Part shown: piece by piece, positions 1 to 8,965 of the stretch
Layout of the letters: each line of letters starts with the position of its first letter
Position numbering within the stretch: position 1 is the first letter of the stretch
Source of the DNA: Rummeliibacillus pycnus
GTDB lineage: Bacteria; Bacillota; Bacilli; Bacillales_A; Planococcaceae
DNA length: 64,000 nt
Assembly (NCBI RefSeq): GCF_002884495.1
Contig: NZ_KZ614145.1
Span: 434,001 to 498,000 of the forward strand
Reading direction: 5' to 3'
Position numbers and translations under genes: made by a program
Notes under the pieces: generated by a model
Database searches by the model: none
The model's input: the letters and a program-made list of their open reading frames with translations, nothing else
What the model was told of the DNA's origin: nothing

Positions 1-290
1 CTAAATGTTGAACACGCCAAATATGATTTGATATATGATTCAGGATGTTTCCAACATATTGCTCCACATAGAAGAGTGGACTAAATTCAACTGATAAAAA
101 AATCTCTAAAACCAGGTGAGTCTATCGAGTAAAAAGTCTTCAAGGGGGTTTAGGATTTACTGAAGATAAATTAAAACGAATATTTCAAGATTTCAAGTGT
201 ATTGAAATTCGAAAAATGCGGAAAGCAAATGAAAATGAACCTGTTTTTGGTGTTGAGGGATTGCTAACGGCGATTTTTCAAAAAAGGTAG
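1..290 (+). pseudogene. 3' remnant of a class I SAM-dependent methyltransferase gene
   Basis: The piece begins outside the window. In frame 1 it reads YDLIYDSGCFQHIAPHRR and then LIKKSLKPGE, the pattern of class I SAM methyltransferases (acidic motif, HHI-P-HRR, L-KPGG). Stops TAA at 82 and TAA at 130 break this frame. The C-terminal part continues from about 147 in another frame (GLGFTEDKLKRIF to TAIFQKR) and ends at TAG 288-290. Two stops plus a frame change show that the gene is dead. Family assignment is from the motifs only. Confidence 0.65.
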
Positions 291-296
291 AAATCA

Positions 297-335
297 AAAG
301 CAAAATCAAAATTTTATTGATCTTGCTTTTTTGTT
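297..335 (+). terminator. rho-independent terminator
   Basis: The arms AAAAGCAAAATCAA and TTGATCTTGCTTTT pair with one mismatch and are followed by a T run. It lies directly after the methyltransferase remnant. Confidence 0.65.
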
Positions 336-420
336 AAAAAGGTGATGTCCCTATCCAATTATAGGAAGTATTTTAAACAATGAGAATACTTAAATGGGGA
401 TAGAAATGGAGATGTAAAAG

Positions 421-888
421 ATGGAATCGAAAGCAAGAATCATTCAACATTATAAACAGTCCATTCAATTTGTTGAAGGATTAAGAGGTCTATCTAATGA
501 TCAATGGTTTACGCCAATTGCAGAGGGAAAGTGGTCTACTTGTGAAATCATAGGACATTTAATTCCTTGGGATCGGTTTCTTTTAGAACAAAGGTTACCA
601 TCATTGAATGCAAAGATAAAACCGGAAAGTCCGAAAGTGCAAGATGTAAATACGAATGCCGCTTTAGATAGTAAAGAAAAAAAGAAAGAGGATCTTATTC
701 AAGAATTTATCGAAGTAAGATGGAAATTATTACGAAGACTTCATGAACTTTCACAAGAAGTATTTGAGCAAACTTTCGTAATCGGTAAAAGTAATTTGAC
801 ATTAGTAGGGTATTTTGATGGTTTGATCAAACATGACTTGCATCATTTTCAGCAAATTACAAATTTCTTAAAAACTTCTGGGAATTAG
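421..888 (+). CDS. DinB/YfiT-like family protein
   Basis: 155 residues with the DinB-type four-helix pattern: an N-terminal helix, the region KWSTCEIIGHLIPWDRF at about residues 38-55, and a C-terminal HDLHHFQQI. Histidines near residue 46 and in the HDLHH segment fall where the metal-binding His triad of DinB_2 proteins lies. Members are metal-dependent, often thiol-transferase-like enzymes, usually of unknown substrate. GGAG lies upstream of the ATG at a workable distance. The next gene starts 23 bases downstream, so the two may be co-transcribed. Function in this organism is not known. Confidence 0.7.
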   Translation: MESKARIIQHYKQSIQFVEGLRGLSNDQWFTPIAEGKWSTCEIIGHLIPWDRFLLEQRLPSLNAKIKPESPKVQDVNTNAALDSKEKKKEDLIQEFIEVRWKLLRRLHELSQEVFEQTFVIGKSNLTLVGYFDGLIKHDLHHFQQITNFLKTSGN

Positions 889-910
889 TGGTGATAATTA
901 GGGGGGAATA

Positions 911-1576
911 ATGAAAATAGTAGGATGTTTGCACGCACATTATTCAAATATTAACTATCTTGAAAAAGCACTTTCGCAATATCCGATTACGCTACATCAT
1001 TTTGTAGATCCAGCATTAATCATACGTATTTCTACAGATCCTTCATTCACAACTGAAGAAGCAAAGAAGAAGGTCATGGAAAAGATTGAGTGGATTTCTG
1101 CTATCGGGGTGGATGCAATTGTGATTACATGTACAAATTATAGTGCAATTTTAGATGATACAAATAAGTGGAAAATACCGATTATTAAAATTGATGAACC
1201 ATTTTTTAAAAGGTTTTCACAATTACCTTCTCCTAAAAAGCTAATTTTTACAAACCCTGAAACGGTGAAAGGGACAACTAAAAGGCTTAACGATTTTTTA
1301 CGACAAAAAAAGAAAACCATACATTACAGCATAGAAATTATACCTAGCGCGTTTGAATATTTAATGGATGGAAATACAAAAGCACATAATGAAATTGTTT
1401 TTAAGCAATTAAGCCAGATCATCAACCATGCTTCGGATAATTTGGCAGTTGCACAGTTGTCAATGGCTGAAGTCGTAAACAATATAAATGCAAGAATCTT
1501 AAATCCACTGGACCCTTTGATAGACGCAATTCTATTGCTACTTCATATAGATAAAGTTGATGATAAGATACATTAA
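911..1576 (+). CDS. unassigned protein resembling Asp/Glu racemase family
   Basis: 221 residues, with GGGGGG before the ATG. The segment VDAIVITCTNYSAI (Cys74) resembles the first cysteine motif of the Asp/Glu/hydantoin racemase superfamily. The matching C-terminal motif, usually with a second Cys (LGCT/LACT), reads VAQLSM here with no Cys. It may therefore be a non-racemising relative or an unrelated Rossmann-like protein. It follows the DinB-like gene and ends at a strong terminator. No specific function is proposed. Confidence 0.5.
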   Translation: MKIVGCLHAHYSNINYLEKALSQYPITLHHFVDPALIIRISTDPSFTTEEAKKKVMEKIEWISAIGVDAIVITCTNYSAILDDTNKWKIPIIKIDEPFFKRFSQLPSPKKLIFTNPETVKGTTKRLNDFLRQKKKTIHYSIEIIPSAFEYLMDGNTKAHNEIVFKQLSQIINHASDNLAVAQLSMAEVVNNINARILNPLDPLIDAILLLLHIDKVDDKIH

Positions 1577-1607
1577 ATAGTTTATGAAGCAAACACAAAA
1601 CGAATAG

Positions 1608-1655
1608 AAAGACAAGCAACTGATTGTTAAAAAGCAACAGTTGCTTGTCTTTTTC
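1608..1655 (+). terminator. rho-independent terminator
   Basis: A perfect 13-bp stem AGACAAGCAACTG / CAGTTGCTTGTCT with a short loop is followed by TTTTT. It ends the 421-1576 unit. Confidence 0.85.
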
Positions 1656-2094
1656 TTTTGCATCTCCAACTCTACTGATCGATCAATGGACGTATATTGC
1701 AAAATAATCTATTATTAAATATTTTTATATAAAAAATTCATAAAAAGGTTCTTTCATACATAAAATAAAAGGTAAATGTATTTTCATTTCATGACTTAAT
1801 GTATGAACCCGTTTATCTTTTTAATGCATATGAATGGAGTAAAATACGTCAGTTTTTGTTTCTAAGTGTCGATCTTTAGCAAAACGGATGAAATATTAAT
1901 AGAATCGTTAAATAGATATAACTTAAAAATACAAAAAGTAGAATATTATGCATTTTTATAGAATAATAAATACAAGTTATAGACATTATAGAAAGTTGGT
2001 GATATATTGTAATTGTATTAAATGTGAATTTTTAGCAAGACTATTCTAGCTTATCTGTACTCATACACAAGGATTTGCAAATGGGGAGATATGT
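1656..2094. other. AT-rich intergenic region, no gene seen
   Basis: About 440 bases with no plausible coding frame on either strand. It must hold the promoter of the TetR-family gene at 2095, but no convincing -35/-10 pair or operator could be assigned. The palindrome at 2754 is not repeated here. Confidence 0.6.
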
Positions 2095-2727
2095 ATGTCC
2101 AAGCAATCGATTAAGGAACGTATTCTTGAAACAGCCTTGGATTTATTCCAACAAAAAGGGTATCACGGTGTTTCTGTTGATGAAATTGTTGAACAGGCGG
2201 GAACATCAAAAGGCGGTTTTTATCATAATTTTAAATCAAAAGATGCCCTCTTATATGAAATTCATAATGTGTTTATTTCCTATGTTTTACAGCAAACAAA
2301 AGAAGCTTATGACGGGTGTGATAATCCCATTGAAAAGCTGTGTGATATGTTGTATTCATTTACAAATGTATTTGATATATATAATCGGCATATCATTGTT
2401 TTTTATGAGGAAGGAACCTATTTACCTCCAGATTATAAACTAATCATTAAAGAGAAACGCAGTGAGTACCGAAAGTTAATCGAACAAGTGATAGAAGACG
2501 GGAAGAAAACGGGGTATTTTCGAAAAGAAATTTCTACAACAATCACAACAATGGCAATTATCGGATTAGTGAATTGGACGTATAAATGGTATCGACAAAA
2601 TGGATCACTAACAATGGAACAAATAACCTTGTATTTTAATGATTTAATACTTAGAGGAATTGTAACACCAAAAGGTTATGAAGAAGCAAGTTCACACCAG
2701 TTGTTACTTCAAGGTTATCAGAACTAA
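2095..2727 (+). CDS. TetR/AcrR family transcriptional repressor of the acyl-CoA operon
   Basis: 210 residues. The N-terminal TetR helix-turn-helix is clear (about residues 8-55: ERILETALDLFQQKGYHG, then VDEIVEQAGTSKGGFYHNF). The C-terminal ligand domain has no recognisable specificity. A GGGGAG element precedes ATG 2095. The gene is co-directional with the catabolic operon that begins 74 bases downstream, and a perfect 14-bp palindrome lies in that gap. A role as an acyl-CoA-responsive repressor of the downstream operon is inferred from position, as for FadR/LiuR-like regulators. Confidence 0.85.
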   Translation: MSKQSIKERILETALDLFQQKGYHGVSVDEIVEQAGTSKGGFYHNFKSKDALLYEIHNVFISYVLQQTKEAYDGCDNPIEKLCDMLYSFTNVFDIYNRHIIVFYEEGTYLPPDYKLIIKEKRSEYRKLIEQVIEDGKKTGYFRKEISTTITTMAIIGLVNWTYKWYRQNGSLTMEQITLYFNDLILRGIVTPKGYEEASSHQLLLQGYQN

Positions 2728-2753
2728 ATCCGTTTTTTTTAATATGAATACAA

Positions 2754-2767
2754 ACCGACTAGTCGGT
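2754..2767. promoter_or_regulatory. candidate TetR operator (14-bp perfect palindrome)
   Basis: ACCGACTAGTCGGT is a perfect inverted repeat between the TetR gene stop (2727) and the acyl-CoA dehydrogenase start (2801). Its size and place fit a TetR-family operator controlling the operon downstream. Confidence 0.75.
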
Positions 2768-2800
2768 ACCGGAAAGTTACAGAAAAAGGAGGAATTATAG

Positions 2801-3943
2801 ATGAATTTTGAATTAACGAAAGAACAGCAAATGATCCGTGATATGGTCCGCGATTTTGCAAAGGCTGAAATCGAACCATATGCACGTGAACTTGATGAAA
2901 CACATACTTTCAGAAAAGAGAGCTTTGACAAAATGGCTGAGTTAGGTCTTTTCGGAATTCCGTTCCCAGAACAGTATGGCGGCTCAGGTGGAGACACAAT
3001 TTCATATGCGTTAGCAGTTGAAGAAATAGGACGTGCTTGTGGGGGAACAGGATTAAGTTATGCAGCAGCAGTAAGTTTAGGTGCAACGCCTTTTTATAAT
3101 TTTGGTACCGAAGAGCAAAAACAAGAATTTTTAGTACCCATGGCGCAAGGAGAAACGCTAGGATCATTTGGTTTAACAGAGCCAAATGCTGGTTCTGATG
3201 CTGGTGGTACAAAAACAAAAGCTTACTTAGATGGTGATGAATGGGTAATCAATGGGGAGAAATGTTGGATTACCAATGCATCTTATGCTCGCCAAATAGT
3301 TGTTACAGCTGTGACAGGTCAAAATGAAAAAGGGAAAAACATTATTACAGCCATTATTGTCCCTACGAATACTCCTGGAGTAAAAATTCGTTCTGATTAT
3401 AAAAAGATGGGCGTTCGTGCATCCAATACATGTGAAATCATCCTTGAGAATGTCCGTGTCCCAAAAGAAAATGTATTAGGTGATGAGAAAAAAGGCTTTG
3501 GCCAGTTTTTAAACACATTAGATGGTGGACGCATTTCTATTGCAGCATTATCTGTTGGAATTGCACAAGCAGCATTTGATAAAGCACTGGCCTACTCAAA
3601 AGAGCGTAAACAATTTGGCCAGTCTATTTCAAAATTCCAAGGAATAAGCTTTAAATTAGCGGACATGGCAATGGAAATTGAATTAGCGCGCAATATGGTT
3701 ATGAAGGCAGCGTGGTTAAAGGATCATGGTAAGCCATTTAAAAAAGAAGCGGCATTCGCAAAATTGTTTGCTTCTGAAATGGGCTTTAGAACATGTAATC
3801 AAGCGATTCAAATTCATGGGGGATCAGGTTATATGGCAGAATACGATGTAGAACGTCATTTACGTGATATTAAGTTAATGGAAATTGGCGAAGGAACTTC
3901 CGAGATTCAAAGAGTTGTCATTTCTCGTATTTTAGGTTGCTAG
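2801..3943 (+). CDS. yngJ: acyl-CoA dehydrogenase (short/branched-chain type)
   Basis: 380 residues, the full family length. Standard FAD acyl-CoA dehydrogenase signatures are present: the FGLTEPNAGSDAG region near residue 125, WITNA, RKQFGQ, QIHGGSGY and the C-terminal GEGTSEIQRVVISR. Glu364 in GEGTSEIQ occupies the catalytic base position of MCAD/SCAD; true isovaleryl-CoA dehydrogenases have a non-acidic residue there. The cluster otherwise suggests leucine breakdown, so the substrate (isovaleryl-, butyryl- or 2-methylacyl-CoA) is open. AGGAGG lies before the ATG. It is the first gene of a seven-gene operon that ends at 10504. Confidence 0.9.
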   Translation: MNFELTKEQQMIRDMVRDFAKAEIEPYARELDETHTFRKESFDKMAELGLFGIPFPEQYGGSGGDTISYALAVEEIGRACGGTGLSYAAAVSLGATPFYNFGTEEQKQEFLVPMAQGETLGSFGLTEPNAGSDAGGTKTKAYLDGDEWVINGEKCWITNASYARQIVVTAVTGQNEKGKNIITAIIVPTNTPGVKIRSDYKKMGVRASNTCEIILENVRVPKENVLGDEKKGFGQFLNTLDGGRISIAALSVGIAQAAFDKALAYSKERKQFGQSISKFQGISFKLADMAMEIELARNMVMKAAWLKDHGKPFKKEAAFAKLFASEMGFRTCNQAIQIHGGSGYMAEYDVERHLRDIKLMEIGEGTSEIQRVVISRILGC

Positions 3944-3977
3944 TTTTAGAACAAATGAATACTAGGAGGAAATTTGC

Positions 3978-5621
3978 ATGGCAGAACTTGTTTATCAAAC
4001 GATTGGCGAGCTATTGGAAGAAAAAGTGGTATTAAATCCTGACAGAGAAGCACTTGTTTATACGGATCGTGATTTGAGGATGACATATGAACAGTTTAAC
4101 CAACATGCTGATGAGGTGGCCAAAGCTCTGATGGCAATCGGCCTAGAAAAAGGTGACCATTTTGCCGTTTGGACGACTAATGTGCCAGAGTGGCCAGGAT
4201 TACAATTTGGATCTGGAAAGATGGGAGCTCCACTTGTAACCGTTAATACAAATTATCGTGCTACAGAGCTTGAGTATTTACTAAAACAATCTGATTCACG
4301 AGCAATTGTGTTAATTGATCAATTTCGTGATTATTCGTTTATCGAAACACTTTATGAAATATGTCCTGAATTATCAACAAGCCAGCCTGGGCAACTTGAA
4401 AGTGCTCGTTTACCACTTTTAAAAACCGTGATCGTAATAAGTGAAAATCATTATCCAGGTACATTTAGTTATGATGAGTTTCTTTCAAATGGTCAAAAAA
4501 CTTCTGATGAACAACTAACCGAGCGTAAAAAGTCCTTATCCTATGAAGATGTTATAAATATTCAATATACATCTGGTACAACCGGTTTCCCTAAAGGTGT
4601 CATGTTACGTCATTCTAATTTAATCAATAATGCGATTAATATTGCAGAGTGTATGAAGTTAACAAGTGAAGACAAGCTTTGTATTCCAGTACCATTTTTC
4701 CATTGTTTTGGTTGTGTAATTGGAACATTAGCCATCGTTTCTGTTGGCGGAACAATGGTACCAGTGCAGGAGTTCAATGCAGAAGAAGTATTGCGTACTG
4801 TTGAAAAAGAAAAATGTACAGCTTTACACGGAGTACCAACGATGTTCATTACTGAGTTGAATTTACCGAATATTCGAAATTATGATTTATCGTCTCTACG
4901 GACGGGAGTAATGGCAGGATCCAATTGTCCAATCGAAGTGATGAAAGATGTTATGAATGTCATGGGGATGAGTGATATTACCATATGTTATGGTCAAACG
5001 GAATCATCACCTGTATTAACACAAACACGAACAGAAGATCCAATTCATTTGAAAGTTGAAACAGTAGGTCGTGCCTTGCCGAATGTTGAAGTTAAAATAA
5101 TGGAACCAGGAACAAACATTGAATTACCTCGTGGTATGCAAGGTGAGATTTGTGCACGAGGCTATGTTGTAATGAAAGGCTATTACAATAATCCAGATGC
5201 AACAAGAGAAGCAATTGATGAAGATGATTGGCTTCATACTGGCGATCTTGGAACGATGGATGATAATGGATATGTTCGTGTCACCGGAAGATTAAAAGAT
5301 ATGTTCATTCGTGGTGGTGAAAACATATATCCACGTGAAATTGAAGAGTTTTTGTATCAATATCCAAAAGTACAAGATGTACAAGTTGTAGGCGTACCAG
5401 ATGAAAAGTACGGGGAAGAAGCAGCTGCTTGGATTATTTTAAAAGACGGTCAAACTTCATCTGAAGAAGAAATTCGAGCATTTTGTGATGGTAAGATTTC
5501 TCGCCACAAAATCCCTCGTTATATTTACTTTGTGAATGAATACCCGATGACAGCATCAGGGAAAATCCAAAAGTTTAAGCTTCGTGAACAATTCCAAGGG
5601 TTTACAAAATCCTTAAAATGA
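3978..5621 (+). CDS. yngI: acyl-CoA synthetase (AMP-forming)
   Basis: 547 residues of the ANL adenylating superfamily. The P-loop-like motif YTSGTTGFPKG is at about 197-207, GYYNNPDATREA and DDWLHTGDLG follow, and the C-terminal catalytic Lys of SGKIQKFKLRE is near 529. It activates a carboxylic acid to its CoA thioester with ATP. The gene order copies B. subtilis yngI, where the substrate is uncertain (medium- or branched-chain acids, or acetoacetate). A strong AGGAGG precedes ATG 3978, and only 34 bases separate it from the dehydrogenase. Confidence 0.88.
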   Translation: MAELVYQTIGELLEEKVVLNPDREALVYTDRDLRMTYEQFNQHADEVAKALMAIGLEKGDHFAVWTTNVPEWPGLQFGSGKMGAPLVTVNTNYRATELEYLLKQSDSRAIVLIDQFRDYSFIETLYEICPELSTSQPGQLESARLPLLKTVIVISENHYPGTFSYDEFLSNGQKTSDEQLTERKKSLSYEDVINIQYTSGTTGFPKGVMLRHSNLINNAINIAECMKLTSEDKLCIPVPFFHCFGCVIGTLAIVSVGGTMVPVQEFNAEEVLRTVEKEKCTALHGVPTMFITELNLPNIRNYDLSSLRTGVMAGSNCPIEVMKDVMNVMGMSDITICYGQTESSPVLTQTRTEDPIHLKVETVGRALPNVEVKIMEPGTNIELPRGMQGEICARGYVVMKGYYNNPDATREAIDEDDWLHTGDLGTMDDNGYVRVTGRLKDMFIRGGENIYPREIEEFLYQYPKVQDVQVVGVPDEKYGEEAAAWIILKDGQTSSEEEIRAFCDGKISRHKIPRYIYFVNEYPMTASGKIQKFKLREQFQGFTKSLK

Positions 5622-5634
5622 GGAGGTCTTCATC

Positions 5635-6996
5635 ATGTTTAAAAAAGTGCTAATCGCAAATCGTGCCGAGATTGCTAGAAGGATCATACGTACGTGTAAT
5701 AGATTAGGGATTGAAACAGTAGCAATCTATTCTGAAGCTGATGCAGAGAGTTTGTATGTTAGAGAGGCAACAGAAAGCTACTGTATCGGTAAGCCACCGG
5801 TATCTCAAAGTTATTTAAATATAGATGCGATTATCGATATAGCTAAAAAGTCGAAGGTAGAGGCAATTCATCCAGGCTACGGTTTGTTATCTGAAAATGC
5901 TACATTCGCAAAACGTGTAGAGGAAGAAGGAATCATTTTTATTGGTCCTAAATCAGAAGTTATTGAAGCTATGGGTAGTAAGTTAAAAGCACGTAAGACA
6001 ATGGCAGCTGCAGGCGTACCCATTGTAGAAGGTGTCAATGAACCGATTGCAGATACAGATGAAGCAGCAAAAATAGCCCAAGAAATTGGTTATCCTGTCA
6101 TGTTAAAAGCATCTGCAGGTGGTGGTGGAATTGGCATGCAGCTTGTCCATGATGAAATTGAACTTCGTAAAGCATTTGAGGGAAATCAAAAACGTGCACA
6201 AAGCTTTTTTGGTGACGGAACCATGTTTATCGAAAAATATATTGCTGAGCCACATCATGTAGAGGTACAAATTTTGGCAGATCACTATGGTCACATTCTC
6301 CCAGTCTTTGAACGAGAATGTTCTATTCAACGTAGAAATCAAAAAGTGGTAGAGGAAGCACCATCACCGTTTATTTCCCAGGAAACACGTGAAAAAATGC
6401 TTGATGCAGCAGTGAATGCAGCAAAAACAATTGGTTATACAAATGCAGGAACGATTGAATTTTTAGTTGATCGTACACAAAACTTCTATTTTTTAGAGAT
6501 GAATACGAGATTACAAGTTGAGCATCCTGTCACAGAAGAAATTTCAGGACTTGATCTAGTAGAAGAACAACTAAAAATTGCAAACGATGAGAATTTAACG
6601 ATAACTAGAAAAGATCTACAGAAAAATGGTCATGCAATTGAAGTACGAATTTATGCAGAACATCCGATCACATTTTTCCCTTCACCTGGAAAAATCACGA
6701 AGTTAGTTTTACCTTCAAGTGATGGTATTCGGCATGAAGTTGCTGTCGAATCAGGAAGCGTAGTTACCCCATTTTATGATCCAATGATTGCAAAACTAAT
6801 CGTTTGGGCTCCAACCCGCATTGAAGCTTGTGAAAAATTAGTAGACGCACTTTCCAATTATGTCATAGAGGGGATTCACACAAATATTCCTATGTTATTA
6901 GAGGTTGTAAAACATGAACAGTTTAAGAATGGAGTAACAACAACAAAATTCGTAGAGGAATTTTATAATTCAGAAAATTCTACGATCAGTAAATAA
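5635..6996 (+). CDS. yngH: biotin carboxylase subunit of an acyl-CoA carboxylase
   Basis: 453 residues with the biotin carboxylase N-domain (KVLIANRAEIARR), the ATP-grasp glycine loop at about 162-165 (KASAGGGGIGM) and the active-site segment [14 protein letters not shown] at about 288-301. It carboxylates biotin on the small carrier encoded next. It is a paralogue of accC at 55025 in this window, and its operon place beside HMG-CoA lyase points to a methylcrotonyl-CoA-type carboxylase rather than fatty acid synthesis. AGGAGG precedes the ATG, and the preceding stop is only 13 bases away. Confidence 0.9.
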   Translation: MFKKVLIANRAEIARRIIRTCNRLGIETVAIYSEADAESLYVREATESYCIGKPPVSQSYLNIDAIIDIAKKSKVEAIHPGYGLLSENATFAKRVEEEGIIFIGPKSEVIEAMGSKLKARKTMAAAGVPIVEGVNEPIADTDEAAKIAQEIGYPVMLKASAGGGGIGMQLVHDEIELRKAFEGNQKRAQSFFGDGTMFIEKYIAEPHHVEVQILADHYGHILPVFERECSIQRRNQKVVEEAPSPFISQETREKMLDAAVNAAKTIGYTNAGTIEFLVDRTQNFYFLEMNTRLQVEHPVTEEISGLDLVEEQLKIANDENLTITRKDLQKNGHAIEVRIYAEHPITFFPSPGKITKLVLPSSDGIRHEVAVESGSVVTPFYDPMIAKLIVWAPTRIEACEKLVDALSNYVIEGIHTNIPMLLEVVKHEQFKNGVTTTKFVEEFYNSENSTISK

Positions 6997-7050
6997 ACTG
7001 GAATTTCCGTATTTTTAAAATAGTAATTCATTACGATGGAGGGATATTAT

Positions 7051-7263
7051 ATGACAATGGTAAAAGCAAGTATGGCAGGTACGGTTTGGAAAATATTAGT
7101 ATCTGAAGGGGATAAAGTTGAAGCTGGCCAAGATGTCGTGATTTTAGAATCGATGAAAATGGAAATTCCCATTGCAGCAGAAGAGACGGGAACGGTAAAA
7201 CAGGTGATTGCAGCAGAAGGTGATTTCATTAATGTAGATGATGATTTAGTGGAGATCGAATAA
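7051..7263 (+). CDS. yngHB: biotinyl carrier protein (stand-alone lipoyl/biotinyl domain)
   Basis: 70 residues, a single biotinyl domain with the biotin attachment motif ESMKME (Lys36). An in-frame ATG at 7036 overlaps the Shine-Dalgarno GGAGGG (7039-7044), so ATG 7051 is the better start. The split of carboxylase and carrier into two polypeptides matches yngH/yngHB of B. subtilis. Its stop overlaps the ATG of the next gene (TAATG), so the two are probably translationally coupled. Confidence 0.9.
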   Translation: MTMVKASMAGTVWKILVSEGDKVEAGQDVVILESMKMEIPIAAEETGTVKQVIAAEGDFINVDDDLVEIE

Positions 7264-8198
7264 TGATCGCACTTCCAAAAAGTGTTCAAATCAAAGAAGT
7301 TGGTCCACGTGACGGTCTGCAAAACGAAAAAAGATTCATCGAAACGGCAGATAAAATCGCAATCATCGACAAGTTAAGTAAAACAGGGCTCGATTACATT
7401 GAGGTAACGAGCTTTGTTCATCCTAAATGGATTCCTCAGCTAGCTGATGCTGTTGAAGTATTAAAAGCTATTAAACGTCAAAAAGGTATTACATATGCGG
7501 CACTAGTGCCAAACAGTAGGGGGTTAGATCGTGCATTAGAAGCAGACGTAGATGAAGTCAGTATCTTTATGTCAGCAAGTGAGGGACATAACAAAGCCAA
7601 TATCAATAAAACCATTGATGAAACGTTCCCTATTTTAAAGGAAGTAGTGGAAGGAGCATTATCTTCAGGGAAGACGGTGCGTGGTTATATTTCAACTGTG
7701 ATCGCCTGTCCTTATGATGGTTATGTACAACCGACTCAAGTAGTAAAAGTGGCTGAAAGGCTATTTGAAATGGGCGTTACAGAAATTTCACTAGGAGATA
7801 CGATTGGGGTTGGTGTACCAACACAAGTCGATACTCTTTTAAAAGAGATCTTACGCTATTTTAACGCAAATCAAATAGCCATGCATTTTCATGACACTCG
7901 CGGAACTGCATTAGCAAATGTGATGACAAGTCTTTCAAATGGCATTAATAAGTTTGATAGTGCAATTGGCGGACTAGGTGGCTGTCCATATGCAAAAGGT
8001 GCTTCAGGAAATGTAGCGACAGAAGATTTGTTGTATTTACTCCATGGAATGGGGATTGAAACAGGAATCAGTCTTGATAAAATTCAACAGACCGCATTAT
8101 TTTTAGAACAAAAAATGGAGAAACGATTAAATTCAAAGTTAGTGGCAGTTGCACGAGGGGAGGACTTTGATGTTACAGTTCGTTCACTTAGAAATTGA
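7263..8198 (+). CDS. yngG: hydroxymethylglutaryl-CoA lyase
   Basis: 311 residues of the DRE-TIM metallolyase family. EVGPRDGLQNE (about 12-22) carries the catalytic Arg/Asp pair, HFHDTRG (about 208-214) holds metal-binding His, and GGLGGCPYAKGASGN places the lyase-specific Cys at 241. It splits HMG-CoA to acetyl-CoA and acetoacetate, the last step of leucine degradation. It overlaps yngHB by one base and the hydratase gene by about 29 bases. Confidence 0.93.
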   Translation: MIALPKSVQIKEVGPRDGLQNEKRFIETADKIAIIDKLSKTGLDYIEVTSFVHPKWIPQLADAVEVLKAIKRQKGITYAALVPNSRGLDRALEADVDEVSIFMSASEGHNKANINKTIDETFPILKEVVEGALSSGKTVRGYISTVIACPYDGYVQPTQVVKVAERLFEMGVTEISLGDTIGVGVPTQVDTLLKEILRYFNANQIAMHFHDTRGTALANVMTSLSNGINKFDSAIGGLGGCPYAKGASGNVATEDLLYLLHGMGIETGISLDKIQQTALFLEQKMEKRLNSKLVAVARGEDFDVTVRSLRN

Positions 8199-8949
8199 AC
8201 AAGGTATTGCAATCGTAACATTATCGAGAGCTGATGCAGCGAATGCATTATCTGTACACATGTTAAAGGAGTTAAGGGAAACACTTGAAACCATTCAATA
8301 TCATCAAGGGGTGCGCGTTGTTATTGTCACAGGTCAAGGGGACAAGGCTTTTTGTGCAGGTGCAGATTTAAAGGAACGAAACGGGATGAATGAAATAGAA
8401 GTAAGGAAAACAGTTGCAATGATTGGTCAAACAGTAACTATGTTTGAATCATTAGCGCAGCCAGTGATAGCAGCCATTAATGGTGTTGCCTTTGGTGGTG
8501 GATTAGAATTAGCACTAGCCTGTGATATTCGATTAGCGAGTAGTCATGCAAAAATGGGCCTTACTGAAGCTTCACTTGGAATTATACCAGGCGCTGGAGG
8601 CACACAACGCCTTCCAAGATTAATCGGACTTGGTAAAGCAAAAGAGCTGATTTTTACAGCGCGTCGTTTATCAGCAATCGAAGCTAAGGAATATGGAATC
8701 GTTGAACATGTTGTAGCTCCTGAGGAATTACTTTTTAAAGCAAAAGAGCTTGCGAGTGAAATGGCAAAAAACGCGCCATTATCTCTTGTTCAGGCAAAGA
8801 AAGCCATGAATGAAGGTTTGCAAACAGATATTCATACGGCTCTGCAAATTGAATCTTTAGCTTATAGTCGCTTACTCCATACAGAGGATCGACTGGAGGG
8901 GTTAAATGCTTTTAAAGAAAAGCGAACACCAGTATATCAGGGCAAATAA
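8170..8949 (+). CDS. yngF: enoyl-CoA hydratase/isomerase family (methylglutaconyl-CoA hydratase-like)
   Basis: 259 residues from ATG 8170, chosen because GAGGGGAGG lies just upstream; an in-frame TTG at 8149 lacks this. Crotonase hallmarks are present: the oxyanion-hole segment FCAGADLKER (about 61-70), GVAFGGGLELALACD with Glu113, and TEASLGIIPGAGGTQR with Glu133. Both catalytic Glu are kept, as in true hydratases. Between the HMG-CoA lyase and carboxyltransferase genes, hydration of 3-methylglutaconyl-CoA is the likely job (inference). Confidence 0.88.
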   Translation: MLQFVHLEIEQGIAIVTLSRADAANALSVHMLKELRETLETIQYHQGVRVVIVTGQGDKAFCAGADLKERNGMNEIEVRKTVAMIGQTVTMFESLAQPVIAAINGVAFGGGLELALACDIRLASSHAKMGLTEASLGIIPGAGGTQRLPRLIGLGKAKELIFTARRLSAIEAKEYGIVEHVVAPEELLFKAKELASEMAKNAPLSLVQAKKAMNEGLQTDIHTALQIESLAYSRLLHTEDRLEGLNAFKEKRTPVYQGK

Positions 8950-8965
8950 AAGGGGGATGGGAGAA

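Noticed and set aside
2075-2443. 122-residue plus-strand ORF over the TetR gene
   Set aside because: It is in another frame of the TetR coding region, with low-complexity hydrophobic translation and no family pattern.
5635-6996. yngH as a recent duplicate of accC (55025)
   Set aside because: Both are biotin carboxylases, but they are clearly diverged, sit in different conserved operons and represent old paralogues.
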